A stretch of 34,022 nt of DNA. Source: an uncultured Pelagibacteraceae bacterium. GTDB taxonomy: Bacteria; Pseudomonadota; Alphaproteobacteria; Pelagibacterales; Pelagibacteraceae. The notes beneath the pieces were generated by a model. That model saw only the letters and a list, made by a program, of their open reading frames with translations. It had not been told where the DNA came from and searched no databases. Shown in pieces: positions 16,500 through 25,900 of the stretch. Where the stretch lies: NCBI GenBank assembly GCA_902588975.1, contig CACIRJ010000010.1, positions 1 through 34,022 on the forward strand, read 5' to 3'. The position numbers were made by a program, and so were the translations under genes. The stretch's first letter is position 1, and each line of letters begins with the position of its first letter.

Positions 16500-18248
16500 T
16501 TAATCCATCGATAGAACTCTATCGTATTCTCTAAAATTCAAGTCTCCTGTTAAAATAAGCTCTCTTCCCATATCTTGCATTGTTCTAAAACCTTCATTTG
16601 CAGCAATTTCTTTTAACTCAGGAGTGGTTGCTTTCCTTAAAATTGCTTCTTTAATTGGTTTTGTAACATTTAAAATTTCATAAATTCCCATTCGTCCTTT
16701 ATATCCACTATCTTTGCATTTCGCACATCCTTTACCCTTTTGAACTTTTGCTCTTGATGCTTGTTCTACAGTAAATCCTAAGTCAGCGAGTGCTTTTGGT
16801 GTAATATCTTCATCTGGCTCTCTACATTCAGTACAAGTTTTTCTTGCAAGCCTTTGTGCTAATACGAGTGAAACAGCTGCGCTTATTAAATAATCTGGGG
16901 TTCCCATGTTTTGTAATCTAGTAATTGTGCTTGGTGCATCATTTGTGTGTAAAGTGCTAAATACTAAGTGTCCTGTTAGTGCTGCCTTTAATCCAATATC
17001 TACAGTTTCTTTATCCCGCATCTCACCAACAAGAATAATTTCTGGGTCTTGTCTTAAAAAAGATCGAAGTGCTGCAGCAAAATTTAAACCAATATCATCT
17101 TTTATTTGAACTTGCCCAACACCATCCAATTCATATTCAACTGGGTCTTCAGCAGTTAAAATATTTAAATGTGGTTTAGAAACTTCTTTAAGAATACTGT
17201 AAAGGGTTGTTGTTTTTCCTGAACCCGTTGGTCCTGTTACGAGTACTAATCCCTGCGTTCCATGAATTGCTTTTCGTAAATTAGATAAATCTGTTTCTTC
17301 AAAATTTAATTGTTCTAAACTTATGTCTCCAGCATCTTTGTTAAGTACCCGCATTACAATTCTCTCATTGTTTGCAGTTGGTAAAATAGATAATCGAAGA
17401 TCAACTACTTTTCCGTCTATTTTAAATGGTATAGCTCCATCTTGTGGTAACCTTCTTTCAGCAATATCAAGTTTACCCATAATTTTAAAACGTGTAACCA
17501 CCGCCCCATAATTTGAATGTAGAAATTTTGCAAAATGTTCTTGCTCAGTTAAGATACCGTCCAATCTATATCTAACTCTTGATGAAAATCTGTACGGTTC
17601 AATGTGAATATCTGATACACCCGATTTAATTGCTTCTGCAACTACAGCAGTACTAAATTTGATAACATCAGACTCATTTTCTATAGCCTCAATATCTTCC
17701 TCTGGTTTCTCCTCTAGTACTTCAGCGTTTTCATCAACGTCATAATCAAAAGTTTTAGTTTTTTCGGTATTAGCCTTTTGAATAGACTCCATTGTAGTTT
17801 CACCATCAGCTAATAATCTGTCTATATAGGATGAAATATCTGAAATTTTAGCAGCGTATAACTCAATATCTTTTTTTGTGATAGTTTTTAAATTTCTCAT
17901 CAAATTTAATTTTGAACTGTCTGGAATTGCTATATGTAAAATATTTCCCTCAATTTTGAATGGGGCTATAAAATTCATATTTATATAATTTGAAGGAAGA
18001 ATAGATTTTATTTCATCAGTTATTTCCACATTCGATAAATCGATTATATCTAGGGATTGTTCATTTACTAAAAGATCTAAAATTTTTTGTTCGTCAGTTA
18101 ACTTTAATTCGAATACTGCTTCTATTTGAGATTTTTCTCCCTCTGAGGAAGCTTTCTTGATATCAACTAAATCCTTTCCAGAAATAATATCCTGATCAAT
18201 TAGAATATTAATTAAATTTATTTCAGACTCTCTACTAATTTTAAGCAT
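16500..18248 (-). CDS. pilB: Type IV pilus assembly ATPase PilB
   Basis: A 582-residue GspE/PilB ATPase. It has an N-terminal T2SSE_N (MshEN-like) domain (about 1-145) whose first repeat is degenerate, so c-di-GMP binding is doubtful, and an acidic linker (about 165-195). The ATPase core has VRYRLDG (225-231), Walker A GPTGSGKT (339-346), Walker B around IILVGEM (404-410), the His box STLHTND (431-437) and the four-cysteine zinc site Cys472, Cys475, Cys508 and Cys511. It drives pilus extension from the cytoplasmic side. The start overlaps the secretin stop by one base (TAATG). Confidence 0.96.
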   Translation of the reverse strand: MLKISRESEINLINILIDQDIISGKDLVDIKKASSEGEKSQIEAVFELKLTDEQKILDLLVNEQSLDIIDLSNVEITDEIKSILPSNYINMNFIAPFKIEGNILHIAIPDSSKLNLMRNLKTITKKDIELYAAKISDISSYIDRLLADGETTMESIQKANTEKTKTFDYDVDENAEVLEEKPEEDIEAIENESDVIKFSTAVVAEAIKSGVSDIHIEPYRFSSRVRYRLDGILTEQEHFAKFLHSNYGAVVTRFKIMGKLDIAERRLPQDGAIPFKIDGKVVDLRLSILPTANNERIVMRVLNKDAGDISLEQLNFEETDLSNLRKAIHGTQGLVLVTGPTGSGKTTTLYSILKEVSKPHLNILTAEDPVEYELDGVGQVQIKDDIGLNFAAALRSFLRQDPEIILVGEMRDKETVDIGLKAALTGHLVFSTLHTNDAPSTITRLQNMGTPDYLISAAVSLVLAQRLARKTCTECREPDEDITPKALADLGFTVEQASRAKVQKGKGCAKCKDSGYKGRMGIYEILNVTKPIKEAILRKATTPELKEIAANEGFRTMQDMGRELILTGDLNFREYDRVLSMD

Positions 18249-19798
18249 TATAAAATTCTTGGTGCTATAAATATAAGCAATTCCTCCAAATTGTCTTCAT
18301 TCTTTTTATATTTTAATAGATTGCCAATTACAGGGACATTTCCAAGACCTGGAACCTGTTCATTTGCTTTTGTCACATTATTTGATTTTATTCCACCAAT
18401 TACAACAATATCTCCATCAGCAACCAATAATTTCGTGGTAATTTCCATCTTAGTTATAGGAGGTTCTGACTGAGAAGTATCAGCATCATCATTATTTACC
18501 TGAATGTCTAACAACACATTACCATCTCCAATAATGCTAGGTGTAACTTGAAGTTTTAATGCTGCCTCTTTAAATGATGTTGATGTTGTACCTTCAGATG
18601 TTGTTTCGTAAGGAATTTCTTTACCTTGCGTAACCGATGCTGGTTGATTGTTGATTGTAAATACTTTTGGATTTGAAATTGTCTCTACTATACCTGTTTT
18701 TTCTAAAGCTGTAATCTCAGCTTTTAATACAGCTGATCCTGTTCTTTTTAATACTCCAATACCACTCGTCGCTCCAATTGCAGGTAAATTTGTTAAACTA
18801 TCTTTAGCTGTTTGAACAAGTGCAGCAGATGTATCATCTAAAGTTCCTGATGAGCTTGTTGTACCAATAACTCCACCAATTTGCTCTTGTTGTCTTTGGT
18901 AATATCCTCCTAGTCTTGTTCCAAGTTGTCTCTCAAATTCAGAAGTAGCTTTTACTACAAATGCTTCGATAAGAACTTGCTCAGTTTTAATATCTATTTC
19001 TGTCAGTACTTTATCTACAGTATCTAAATCTCTTTCCTTACCTCTGACTATAATTGATCTAGTAGCTGTCTCTTCTGTAATTTTTATAGGAGATGTTGAT
19101 GCTTCTCCTGAACCAGTCTGAAATAATTCTTCAATTGTAGCTTTTGCTAACTCAGGAGATATATAATATAATCTAAAAATTTCAGATATAATTGGTTCAA
19201 CACTATCTTCTAATTCTACTTTATTTTTAACTGCCTGTGCTCTTTCAGATTTATAAGTTTCTTGTGCAGTTAATGTTTCAGGAGAGTGAATTCTTATTAA
19301 ATTGCTGTTAACATCTATGTCAGAAGCATAATTTTTCATGTCTAAAAGAGCTTGGAATGCTTTATCCCATGGTACATCAACTAACTCAGCTGATATAGCA
19401 CCTGCAACCTCATCTCCTACTAAAACATTAATTTCGCCAATTTTACCCATCATTTTCATTGTTTCTTTAAAATCTAAATTTTTAAATTTCAAAGTTACTC
19501 TTTGTTTAAGTAATGGGTAGCTTTCAGGAATTAAAAGATAATTTCTTTGTGTTTCAGATGTTATTTTTCTTCTTTTCTTTAATTTGACCGCATCACCATC
19601 AACTGGCTTAGGTCCCATTTCTAAGGTTTTAGCAATTTCTGCTTGACCTGTTTGTCTTATATCATTTTTAATTAAAGGTGTGTTGTGTTTAAAAGGTTTA
19701 TTATATTTTTGATTAAATTTAGAGTTTGGACCACAACTATTTAAAATTATCGCTAATATTATTAAGTATGCAGATGTAATTATTTTTTTAGTATTCAT
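18248..19798 (-). CDS. pilQ: Type IV pilus secretin (PilQ/MshL type) lipoprotein
   Basis: A 516-residue outer-membrane secretin. A signal peptide ends in the lipobox LNSC (Cys22), so it is probably a lipoprotein, as in MSHA-type secretins (MshL). An N0/STN-like domain begins at VTLKFKNLDFKETMKMM, an N1 (secretin_N) domain contains RLYYISPELAKATIEEL, and the C-terminal channel domain carries VTQGKEIPYE and the secretin signature VPGLGNVPVIGNLLKYK near the end. At 516 residues it lacks the N-terminal AMIN domains of long PilQ proteins. It overlaps the PilP-like gene by 11 bases. It forms the gated channel through which the pilus leaves the cell. Confidence 0.94.
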   Translation of the reverse strand: MNTKKIITSAYLIILAIILNSCGPNSKFNQKYNKPFKHNTPLIKNDIRQTGQAEIAKTLEMGPKPVDGDAVKLKKRRKITSETQRNYLLIPESYPLLKQRVTLKFKNLDFKETMKMMGKIGEINVLVGDEVAGAISAELVDVPWDKAFQALLDMKNYASDIDVNSNLIRIHSPETLTAQETYKSERAQAVKNKVELEDSVEPIISEIFRLYYISPELAKATIEELFQTGSGEASTSPIKITEETATRSIIVRGKERDLDTVDKVLTEIDIKTEQVLIEAFVVKATSEFERQLGTRLGGYYQRQQEQIGGVIGTTSSSGTLDDTSAALVQTAKDSLTNLPAIGATSGIGVLKRTGSAVLKAEITALEKTGIVETISNPKVFTINNQPASVTQGKEIPYETTSEGTTSTSFKEAALKLQVTPSIIGDGNVLLDIQVNNDDADTSQSEPPITKMEITTKLLVADGDIVVIGGIKSNNVTKANEQVPGLGNVPVIGNLLKYKKNEDNLEELLIFIAPRIL

Positions 19799-20252
19799 CT
19801 GCCTCTCTTATTTGGTTATTAAAATCTATAATTATGTATGATTTATCTTCTTTTAAAAAGATTGCTTCTGTTAATCTTAAGTCAATTAATTTTACTTTCC
19901 CAAGATATTGACCAAGTGTAATAGTCATTACATCCCCTGATGCATCCGTAAGACTTATATAACTCGCATTTGCTCCTGATATTAATCCTGATAATTTAAA
20001 ATTATATAAACTCATTGGATCTCTTTCTTCTCCAGTTTCAGGATTTAAAGATGAATTAGATCCTTCATTTCCAGCAAATGGATCATTCAAAGGAACATCC
20101 TCTTCCTCTTCTTCAACTTTTGTTTCTAAAGTTTTTGTAATCTCTTTTGCCTTTTCGACAAGTTCAGCATTTGTAGAATGATTATCTGCAAAACCAATGT
20201 TTGGGATACAGAAAAACAAAATAAAGAATAATATTTTTTTAAAAGAATTCAT
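19788..20252 (-). CDS. pilP: PilP-like periplasmic pilus protein
   Basis: A 154-residue protein with a signal peptide (about 1-22, ending GFAD), an acidic disordered stretch containing EEEEED, a DPF motif (NDPFAGNEG), and a C-terminal beta-rich domain (about 82-154: FKLSGLISGANASYISL and later TLGQYLGKVKLIDLRLTEA). This matches the disordered N-terminus plus beta domain of PilP, which links the PilN/PilO inner-membrane complex to the secretin. No lipobox cysteine is at the expected place (a Cys at 15 lies within the hydrophobic core), so unlike many PilP proteins it may not be a lipoprotein. It overlaps pilO by 14 bases and the secretin gene by 11. Confidence 0.8.
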   Translation of the reverse strand: MNSFKKILFFILFFCIPNIGFADNHSTNAELVEKAKEITKTLETKVEEEEEDVPLNDPFAGNEGSNSSLNPETGEERDPMSLYNFKLSGLISGANASYISLTDASGDVMTITLGQYLGKVKLIDLRLTEAIFLKEDKSYIIIDFNNQIREADEY

Positions 20253-20892
20253 CCGGTATTCCCACTATTGTAAGTTCTCCTTTTGCAATTATCGCTCCAG
20301 TTGAATCGTTTTGTACTATACTTATAGTCTCTTTGTCAAAATTTAACATTTTCTTGGATTTTGCAATTGATCTTTTAAATTTAATGTAGCCTAAAAAGTT
20401 ACCTTTTATCTCATATTCGACGGGTATCTGATAATAAGAGATATCCGTTTTTTTTAACAGTTCTTCTGCTTGTTGAGCAACACCAGGTTTTAAAATAGGT
20501 TTTGGTTTTTTCTTTTCTATTTTTGAAATCGTCAAACCATTTATGCCTGCAAATCTACTTAAGCTTTGATACAATCCTTCAACTTCAGCTTTTGAGTGAA
20601 ACAACGTTGAACTTTCTTTAAATTGAGGTTTTAGTTTCTTTAATCTTTTTTTGTTTTTAATTATCTCATCCTCGAATTGAGTAATTTCAGACTCTTTTAA
20701 AACCTTGTCTTCGTATAAAGCTTTTTTCTCTTTAACAATTGGATTTAAGATTAAGTAATACCCAATTAAAAAAATTATAATTGCAAAAAAACCAGCTCCA
20801 AATTTAATAAGAGTTTTTTTATCAACAGTTTTTAACTTTGCAGCTATATCACTTACATTTATATTTTTTAAATCTATATTTTTTAAATCCAT
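20239..20892 (-). CDS. pilO: Type IV pilus alignment protein PilO
   Basis: A 217-residue bitopic membrane protein. A cytoplasmic N-terminus is followed by one membrane helix (FGAGFFAIIIFLIGYYLIL), then a coiled coil (about 60-110, rich in K and E) and a ferredoxin-like periplasmic domain ending in GELTIVGIP. This is the PilO layout, working with PilN and PilP to align the inner and outer membrane parts. The frame extends to a TTG at 20913, but the ATG at 20892 overlaps the preceding stop (TAATG) and has GGAG at good spacing. It is unrelated in sequence to the PilN half of the upstream gene but has the same architecture. Confidence 0.87.
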   Translation of the reverse strand: MDLKNIDLKNINVSDIAAKLKTVDKKTLIKFGAGFFAIIIFLIGYYLILNPIVKEKKALYEDKVLKESEITQFEDEIIKNKKRLKKLKPQFKESSTLFHSKAEVEGLYQSLSRFAGINGLTISKIEKKKPKPILKPGVAQQAEELLKKTDISYYQIPVEYEIKGNFLGYIKFKRSIAKSKKMLNFDKETISIVQNDSTGAIIAKGELTIVGIPDEFF

Positions 20893-22607
20893 TATGCGCT
20901 CTCCAGAATACAAGCTATTTTAAATCCCTTCATTGTAGGAGCTCCAGCAGTTTGACCATCTGGTAAGGTCATTGTGGCTAATTGTGCTTGCATTATTAGT
21001 TTTTTATTATTTAAATTACTTATTAACTTTAAAATATCTTGGTCACTTGATGCTGTTCCTTGTATAATAATCTGATTTGATCCGTTGTACTCTATTGAAT
21101 TGAATTTTACTCTTTTTGGAACAGCTGAAGCTATTTGAGCCAGAACTCTAAAACTCACTTTTTTGTTTGATTTTATTGATTTACTAATTTTTAAAGATTT
21201 TAAAATTAAAGCTAATTCTTTTTCTACTTTATTTTTTTCTAATGTTCTAAGTTCATGTGTTTGAAGAATATCATCATATCCAACTAATTGTTTATTCAAT
21301 GTATTTATTTGCCAAAAAGAAAGGCCAAATAATACTATATAAATTATTGCGATAACTCCTATTGCGCCTTTGAAAGCAAAATTAGAAAATACTTTGGCTT
21401 TTTTCTGTGCTATCATGCTATCTCTATTAGGAAGTAGATTTATATTTTTTACAGCAGTTACAAATTTGTAATATCCAAATACATCAAGTTTTCTAAACGC
21501 CAATCCAATAACAGTTGAAAGATAAGACCTATTATCTAACTTAACGCTCTCCTCTAGTTGTGCTGGTACTTTTATTTCTTTAATTGGATCTAATAAATTA
21601 AATCCTGTATTTGTTAAATTTTTTCTAAAAGTGCCAAGATAAGTTTCTACATTTTCTAAATTTGATACTACTTTCAGGTTTCTAATTCTTTTTTCATACT
21701 TTGTTTCAAAATCTTGCACCGCTTGTTTAACTTGAGTTACATATCTTCTAACTAAAGCATCCATCTCTTCCTGATTATCTGAATTTTGAAGAGTATTTCT
21801 ATCTTGAGATCTTATAAATATATCTGTGATGATTGGATTATTTTCATACAAAATCATTACATAGTTTTCATCTAATCCAAATTCTAAAACAGCGGTTAAG
21901 TTTGCATCCTCAATTGAGCCAGCTAATTGATTCATTTGGTCGACTGCGGATTTAAGAGCAAAACACTTAACATCAATTATAACTGCATTTAAACCACCCT
22001 TCTTTATTATTGCTGTATAACTATTGATATCTGATAGTTTCGATGCAACGAATAAAATATCCATTGTATTTGCGGTTTTATCTCTATTTATTACTTGATG
22101 AAAAATTGAATAATCATTTAAGTTATCTGTTAATTGTACAAGGTTTTCCCAAAGAGAGTCTGTGTCTATTGCTTTGCTCAGCTCTTCATCTGTCATTAGA
22201 GGTGCTGTTACAACTCTGATAATTGCACTAGTTACAGGAATGGCAATCGCAGCATTTGTCGTAGTTATTTTAGATTTTTGAAGAGCAATTTTAAGTTCGT
22301 CTCCAAACTTATCTTGATTATCTAAAACAGTAGCACTTTTATCTAGACCTTCAATTGGGTGAATAAAAAATTTTTCTAAAACCCATTTGTTGGATTTATC
22401 AGTTGTTAGTTGTGCTAACCTAATTTCTGTTGGTGAAAGCTCAACACCTACAATTTCTTCTCCTTGAACTGCAGATTTTCCAATTCTATTTTTAAAAAAC
22501 TTACCTAAAAAACTTTCTTTTTTCTTTTTTTCCTCTGTTTTTGGAACTGGTGTTTGTTCACCTTCTTTAGATTTCTTTTTGAATAAATTAGCAAAAGGGT
22601 TTTTCAT
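20892..22607 (-). CDS. pilMN: PilM-PilN fusion protein
   Basis: A 571-residue protein that joins two usually separate pilus proteins. A basic N-terminal region (1-45, many Lys) precedes an actin-like PilM domain (about 48-345) with VGVELSPTEIRLAQL as the first phosphate-loop strand. A linker then reaches the PilN signature INLLPNR (389-395), one membrane helix (about 411-433), a coiled coil (435-480) and a periplasmic domain (RVLAQIASAVPKRVKFNSIEYNG onward) of PilN. In separate systems INLLP of PilN binds a groove of PilM; here the motif lies about 45 residues after PilM on the same chain. It is the first gene of the minus-strand assembly operon; no clear Shine-Dalgarno. Confidence 0.88.
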   Translation of the reverse strand: MKNPFANLFKKKSKEGEQTPVPKTEEKKKKESFLGKFFKNRIGKSAVQGEEIVGVELSPTEIRLAQLTTDKSNKWVLEKFFIHPIEGLDKSATVLDNQDKFGDELKIALQKSKITTTNAAIAIPVTSAIIRVVTAPLMTDEELSKAIDTDSLWENLVQLTDNLNDYSIFHQVINRDKTANTMDILFVASKLSDINSYTAIIKKGGLNAVIIDVKCFALKSAVDQMNQLAGSIEDANLTAVLEFGLDENYVMILYENNPIITDIFIRSQDRNTLQNSDNQEEMDALVRRYVTQVKQAVQDFETKYEKRIRNLKVVSNLENVETYLGTFRKNLTNTGFNLLDPIKEIKVPAQLEESVKLDNRSYLSTVIGLAFRKLDVFGYYKFVTAVKNINLLPNRDSMIAQKKAKVFSNFAFKGAIGVIAIIYIVLFGLSFWQINTLNKQLVGYDDILQTHELRTLEKNKVEKELALILKSLKISKSIKSNKKVSFRVLAQIASAVPKRVKFNSIEYNGSNQIIIQGTASSDQDILKLISNLNNKKLIMQAQLATMTLPDGQTAGAPTMKGFKIACILESA

Positions 22608-22725
22608 TTTTTAATTATGTTATAATACTAAACCATTATTATATATTTACATTAAATCAACTAATACTCGAACTTTCAAGCAAAGTGTCTGAAATGGGTT
22701 TTTGCAAATATTTAATAGTAATTTA

Positions 22726-22753
22726 ATGACAATTTATTGTACTAAAGTATAAA
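22726..22753 (+). promoter_or_regulatory. Sigma70-type promoter of pilT, possibly leaderless
   Basis: ATGACA (22726-22731) and TATAAA (22748-22753), each five of six to consensus, are 16 bases apart. The predicted transcription start, near 22760, is almost at the pilT ATG (22762), which has no Shine-Dalgarno, so the transcript may be leaderless or nearly so. It would drive the long plus-strand operon from pilT to the adhesin. Confidence 0.45.
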
Positions 22754-22761
22754 CTATTAAA

Positions 22762-23778
22762 ATGTTTGAAAAATTAGAGCAGTTAGCAAAAGATAATAAG
22801 AAAATTTCTGATTTTCATATTAGGGCAGGATCTCCCCTAGCTTATCGACAAACTGGAGAAATCGTAAAAGTTGAAGGTACAAATGTTACAGCTCAAGATT
22901 TAAAAGATTTAATCTCAATGAATTGTAACGAACACGAAGCTGAAAAATTTGAAAAGACTCATGAGTTAGATTCTGCAGTCATGTTAAGCGGATTAAGATT
23001 TAGAGCAAATTTTTATAAAACGATTAGTGGACCAGCTGCAGTATTAAGAAGAGTTGAAAGTAAAATTCCAGATATGGATCAATTTAGTCTACCGCAAGCT
23101 CTTTATGATATAGTAGATTTCCATAAAGGACTGGTGCTTGTAACTGGACCAACTGGTTCAGGTAAATCAACAACACTTGCAGCAATCGTAAATGAAATTA
23201 ATAAAACAAGAACATCAAATATTATAACTGTTGAGGATCCAGTAGAATTTATTCACAAAGATAATAAAAGCATTGTTTCTCATCGAGAAGTTGGAAAACA
23301 AACTCAATCTTTTGCAGCAGCGCTTAAAGCTGCGTTAAGAGAAGATCCAGATGTAATTCTTGTTGGTGAGATGAGAGATCTTGAAACAATTAGTTTAGCG
23401 CTTACTGCTGCAGAAACTGGTCACCTAGTTTTTGGAACTTTGCATACAAGTGGTGCGCCAAGCACAATAAATAGAATAATTGATGTTTTTCCTCCAGAGC
23501 AACAAGAACAAATTAGAGCTCAAATTTCTACATCACTAAAAATGGTAGTTACCCAAAGATTGTTAAAAACAAGAGATGGTGCTGGTAGGGTTGGTGCATT
23601 TGAAATCATGAAGTGCACTGCGCCAATTCAGAACTTAATAAGAGAAGCAAAAATTCACCAAATACCAAGCATTATGCAAACTGCTGTGCGTGATGGAATG
23701 ATCACTATGGAAAAATCACTGGAGGAATTAGTAAAGTCGGGTAAGATAGATCCAGGTGCAGCAAGATCAGGACATTAA
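22762..23778 (+). CDS. pilT: Type IV pilus retraction ATPase PilT
   Basis: A 338-residue ATPase of typical PilT length, without the long N-terminal domain or zinc site of PilB. It has an N-terminal PAS-like domain (ISDFHIRAGSPLAYRQTGEI), Walker A GPTGSGKS (129-136), the acidic box around EDPVEF, Walker B VILVGEM (198-204) and the His box GTLHTSGAP (225-233), then the C-terminal DVFPPEQQEQIRAQIS. It powers pilus disassembly, which allows twitching or pulling. Its 3' end overlaps the FimT-like gene by 23 bases. Being apart from pilB and transcribed in the other direction, it could be regulated separately from assembly. Confidence 0.95.
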   Translation: MFEKLEQLAKDNKKISDFHIRAGSPLAYRQTGEIVKVEGTNVTAQDLKDLISMNCNEHEAEKFEKTHELDSAVMLSGLRFRANFYKTISGPAAVLRRVESKIPDMDQFSLPQALYDIVDFHKGLVLVTGPTGSGKSTTLAAIVNEINKTRTSNIITVEDPVEFIHKDNKSIVSHREVGKQTQSFAAALKAALREDPDVILVGEMRDLETISLALTAAETGHLVFGTLHTSGAPSTINRIIDVFPPEQQEQIRAQISTSLKMVVTQRLLKTRDGAGRVGAFEIMKCTAPIQNLIREAKIHQIPSIMQTAVRDGMITMEKSLEELVKSGKIDPGAARSGH

Positions 23779-24487
23779 AGGTTTCACAATTTTAGAATTG
23801 CTAGTTGTTATTGCAATTGTAGCAATCATATCTGGTGTAGCGTATCCAAGTTTTTCAAAATGGAGCACAGAACGAAAAGTAAGAGCTGCAACAGAAAAAG
23901 TTGCAAGCATGATTTCTAATATTGCAACACAAACTCAAAGAGGAAACTTAGCTTATAGCCAATTAATGGTACGAACATTTACAGGCTCTAAAAACCAAGA
24001 AAGCTCAATTTTTGTATCAAAGGGAATGGGAGATAAAAATTTCAAACAAAAATTGCAGAATGGACAAATTAATTGTCCAGTATCCTCATCAGGTTATTGG
24101 GATGATTTTGGTAAACCACGTAAAAATATTGAGGGAACAAATTTTAGTGAGTATTACGAAATTTTCAATCCTGAGGAAAATGTAATTGGCGAGTCTAAAA
24201 TTGCAGTTCATTTTCTATTAACATCTGCAATATGTTTTGGTAAAGGAGGAAATTATTATAAAGCAACCAATGCTCTTTCAAAAGGAAGTAACGTTAACAT
24301 CATTGTTGAAGGTAGCGCTACTCCTAATTACATTGTTATTTGCACTTATGAGAACGCAAAAAAAAATGGAAACAAATGTCCTACAAAAGGAAAGGCTCTT
24401 GAAAAACCAGCCTATTTAGTAAAATGGTCAAGATTTGGTAATGTAAGTAAATTTAAATGGAATGGAAGTGATTGGAATAGACAGTAA
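23756..24487 (+). CDS. fimT: Minor prepilin, FimT/GspH type
   Basis: A 243-residue prepilin that starts at GTG 23756, the only start possible since a stop codon lies three codons upstream and no other start precedes the cleavage site. The nine-residue leader ends at KG|FTILELLVVIAIVAIISG, with Glu5 present; the mature protein then has PSFSKWSTERKVRAA, typical of FimT/GspH minor pilins. The globular part has five cysteines. It would join a minor-pilin complex that primes the pilus or caps its tip. It overlaps pilT by 23 bases and the next prepilin by 26. FimT proteins in some bacteria bind DNA for uptake; the sequence does not decide this. Confidence 0.87.
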   Translation: MQQDQDIKGFTILELLVVIAIVAIISGVAYPSFSKWSTERKVRAATEKVASMISNIATQTQRGNLAYSQLMVRTFTGSKNQESSIFVSKGMGDKNFKQKLQNGQINCPVSSSGYWDDFGKPRKNIEGTNFSEYYEIFNPEENVIGESKIAVHFLLTSAICFGKGGNYYKATNALSKGSNVNIIVEGSATPNYIVICTYENAKKNGNKCPTKGKALEKPAYLVKWSRFGNVSKFKWNGSDWNRQ

Positions 24488-25103
24488 ATTAAAAGAAAAG
24501 GGTTTAACGCTTTTAGAAGCTTTAGTTGCAACGGCTATTGTTGGAATAGGTTTTATAGCGGTTTTTCAGATGGTCAATTATTCAGTTAGATCAATTGATG
24601 TTTCTGGGGAAAGAACAAAATCTAATTATATCACTGCTATGATAGCAGAAGATTTAATTGGAGATGCAAATTCAAAAAAAGGTGATGATAAACTTTATGA
24701 ACATCTAGCTAACTTAACAGATAAGAATGATTACGCTTGGCAAAATGCAGAATGCAGAAAAAGAAATAATATAACTGGTAATCCTTATAAGGGCGCAGAT
24801 ATTGCTATTGATAATAAAACACAAAAGTGGAATTTGAGAGTATCAAGCGACAGAATTAAATGCCAACCTACAAGTATTGGTTCAACACTTACCAATGACA
24901 TAAAAAAATTAAAAGTTTATGAGATTTGTAGAAATAACGTAAAAGAAAATGGGAAGAGTAGACCAAACTGTGATTATCGTAATGATGATATTTGGGACAA
25001 AACTTATATTGGCAGAATGGAAATATTAATGCCAACTACAGGGACAGATACGAAAGGTAAAACTGTTCAAAAGAAGAAATATTTATATTTCCAAATGAAA
25101 TGA
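24462..25103 (+). CDS. pilV: Minor prepilin, PilV/GspI type
   Basis: A 213-residue prepilin with the cleavage site KG|LTLLEALVATAIVGIGFIA, including Glu5, after a 14-residue leader. The LLEALVA stretch with a Gly-Ile-Gly turn is characteristic of PilV and GspI minor pilins. The rest is a hydrophilic globular domain with cysteines that could pair. It overlaps the FimT-like gene by 26 bases and shares the ATGATG overlap with the next gene. Start choice: ATG 24462 is the first possible start and gives a normal leader; GTG 24468 is an alternative. It is probably part of the tip complex with the neighbouring prepilins and PilY1. Confidence 0.85.
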   Translation: MEVIGIDSKLKEKGLTLLEALVATAIVGIGFIAVFQMVNYSVRSIDVSGERTKSNYITAMIAEDLIGDANSKKGDDKLYEHLANLTDKNDYAWQNAECRKRNNITGNPYKGADIAIDNKTQKWNLRVSSDRIKCQPTSIGSTLTNDIKKLKVYEICRNNVKENGKSRPNCDYRNDDIWDKTYIGRMEILMPTTGTDTKGKTVQKKKYLYFQMK

Positions 25104-25900
25104 TGAAAAAATTTAATTCAGAAACTGGAGTAACGCTAATTGAAATTCTTATCGGGGTTGTGATTTCAATGATAATGATGGCTGCTATGTTTACATCTTA
25201 TAACGCAGTTAATAATAGTTATTCACAAGTAATTGATAGAGCAAAAATTAGTCAGACAGGAAGAGATATGATTGGAATGTTAGTGAGAGATATAAGAATT
25301 GCAGGTTTTAGATATTTTGATGATGTCAGTAAAACCCCAACAAATTACGTTCCAATTTTAATTACTAAAGCTCCAGGTAGCGGTTGTGATAAAATTGAAA
25401 TAACTTACGGTGATAGAATTAGAGATCCTAAAAATCCTAATGCTAAACCACCAGTTTTTTTATATAAAACATACAAAGTCGTTTACGAGTGTAAAGCATC
25501 AAATATTGTAGACAAAAAAACAAGCAAAAAAATTAATGCATATGCTATTTATAAATCAAAATATGAATGGAATGGATCTAGCTGGACGACACCAACACAA
25601 TCAACTGATGACTTACTTTATAAAGACGAATTAGTAGTTGATTACGTTCAAGAATTAATTTTTATTCCAATTGATAGCAAGGGTAAAGTGATGAATCCAA
25701 TTCCTAAAACGCTTAGCGATAGTAACAAGATTAAAGTTGTTGATATAATGGTATCTTTAAGATCTCAAGGTGAGTTTTTTAGAAAAGAGCAGGAAAGACC
25801 ATTTAGACTTTTAGGTCAAAAATCTAATAAGAAATTCACAGATAAGTTTTTAAGAGAAGCTTTAGTTGTATCAGCATACACAAGAAATATGGGGTTATGA
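25100..25900 (+). CDS. pilW: Minor prepilin, PilW/GspJ type
   Basis: A 266-residue prepilin with the cleavage site TG|VTLIEILIGVVISMIMMAA, with Glu5. The following helix ends in a segment with SQTGRDMIGMLVRDIRIAGF, a strong marker of PilW-type minor pilins. The gene starts at the first of two adjacent ATG-like codons within the stop of the preceding gene and ends in an ATGA overlap with the PilX-like gene, so the whole cluster is translationally coupled. It is expected in the pilus tip complex. Confidence 0.88.
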   Translation: MMKKFNSETGVTLIEILIGVVISMIMMAAMFTSYNAVNNSYSQVIDRAKISQTGRDMIGMLVRDIRIAGFRYFDDVSKTPTNYVPILITKAPGSGCDKIEITYGDRIRDPKNPNAKPPVFLYKTYKVVYECKASNIVDKKTSKKINAYAIYKSKYEWNGSSWTTPTQSTDDLLYKDELVVDYVQELIFIPIDSKGKVMNPIPKTLSDSNKIKVVDIMVSLRSQGEFFRKEQERPFRLLGQKSNKKFTDKFLREALVVSAYTRNMGL

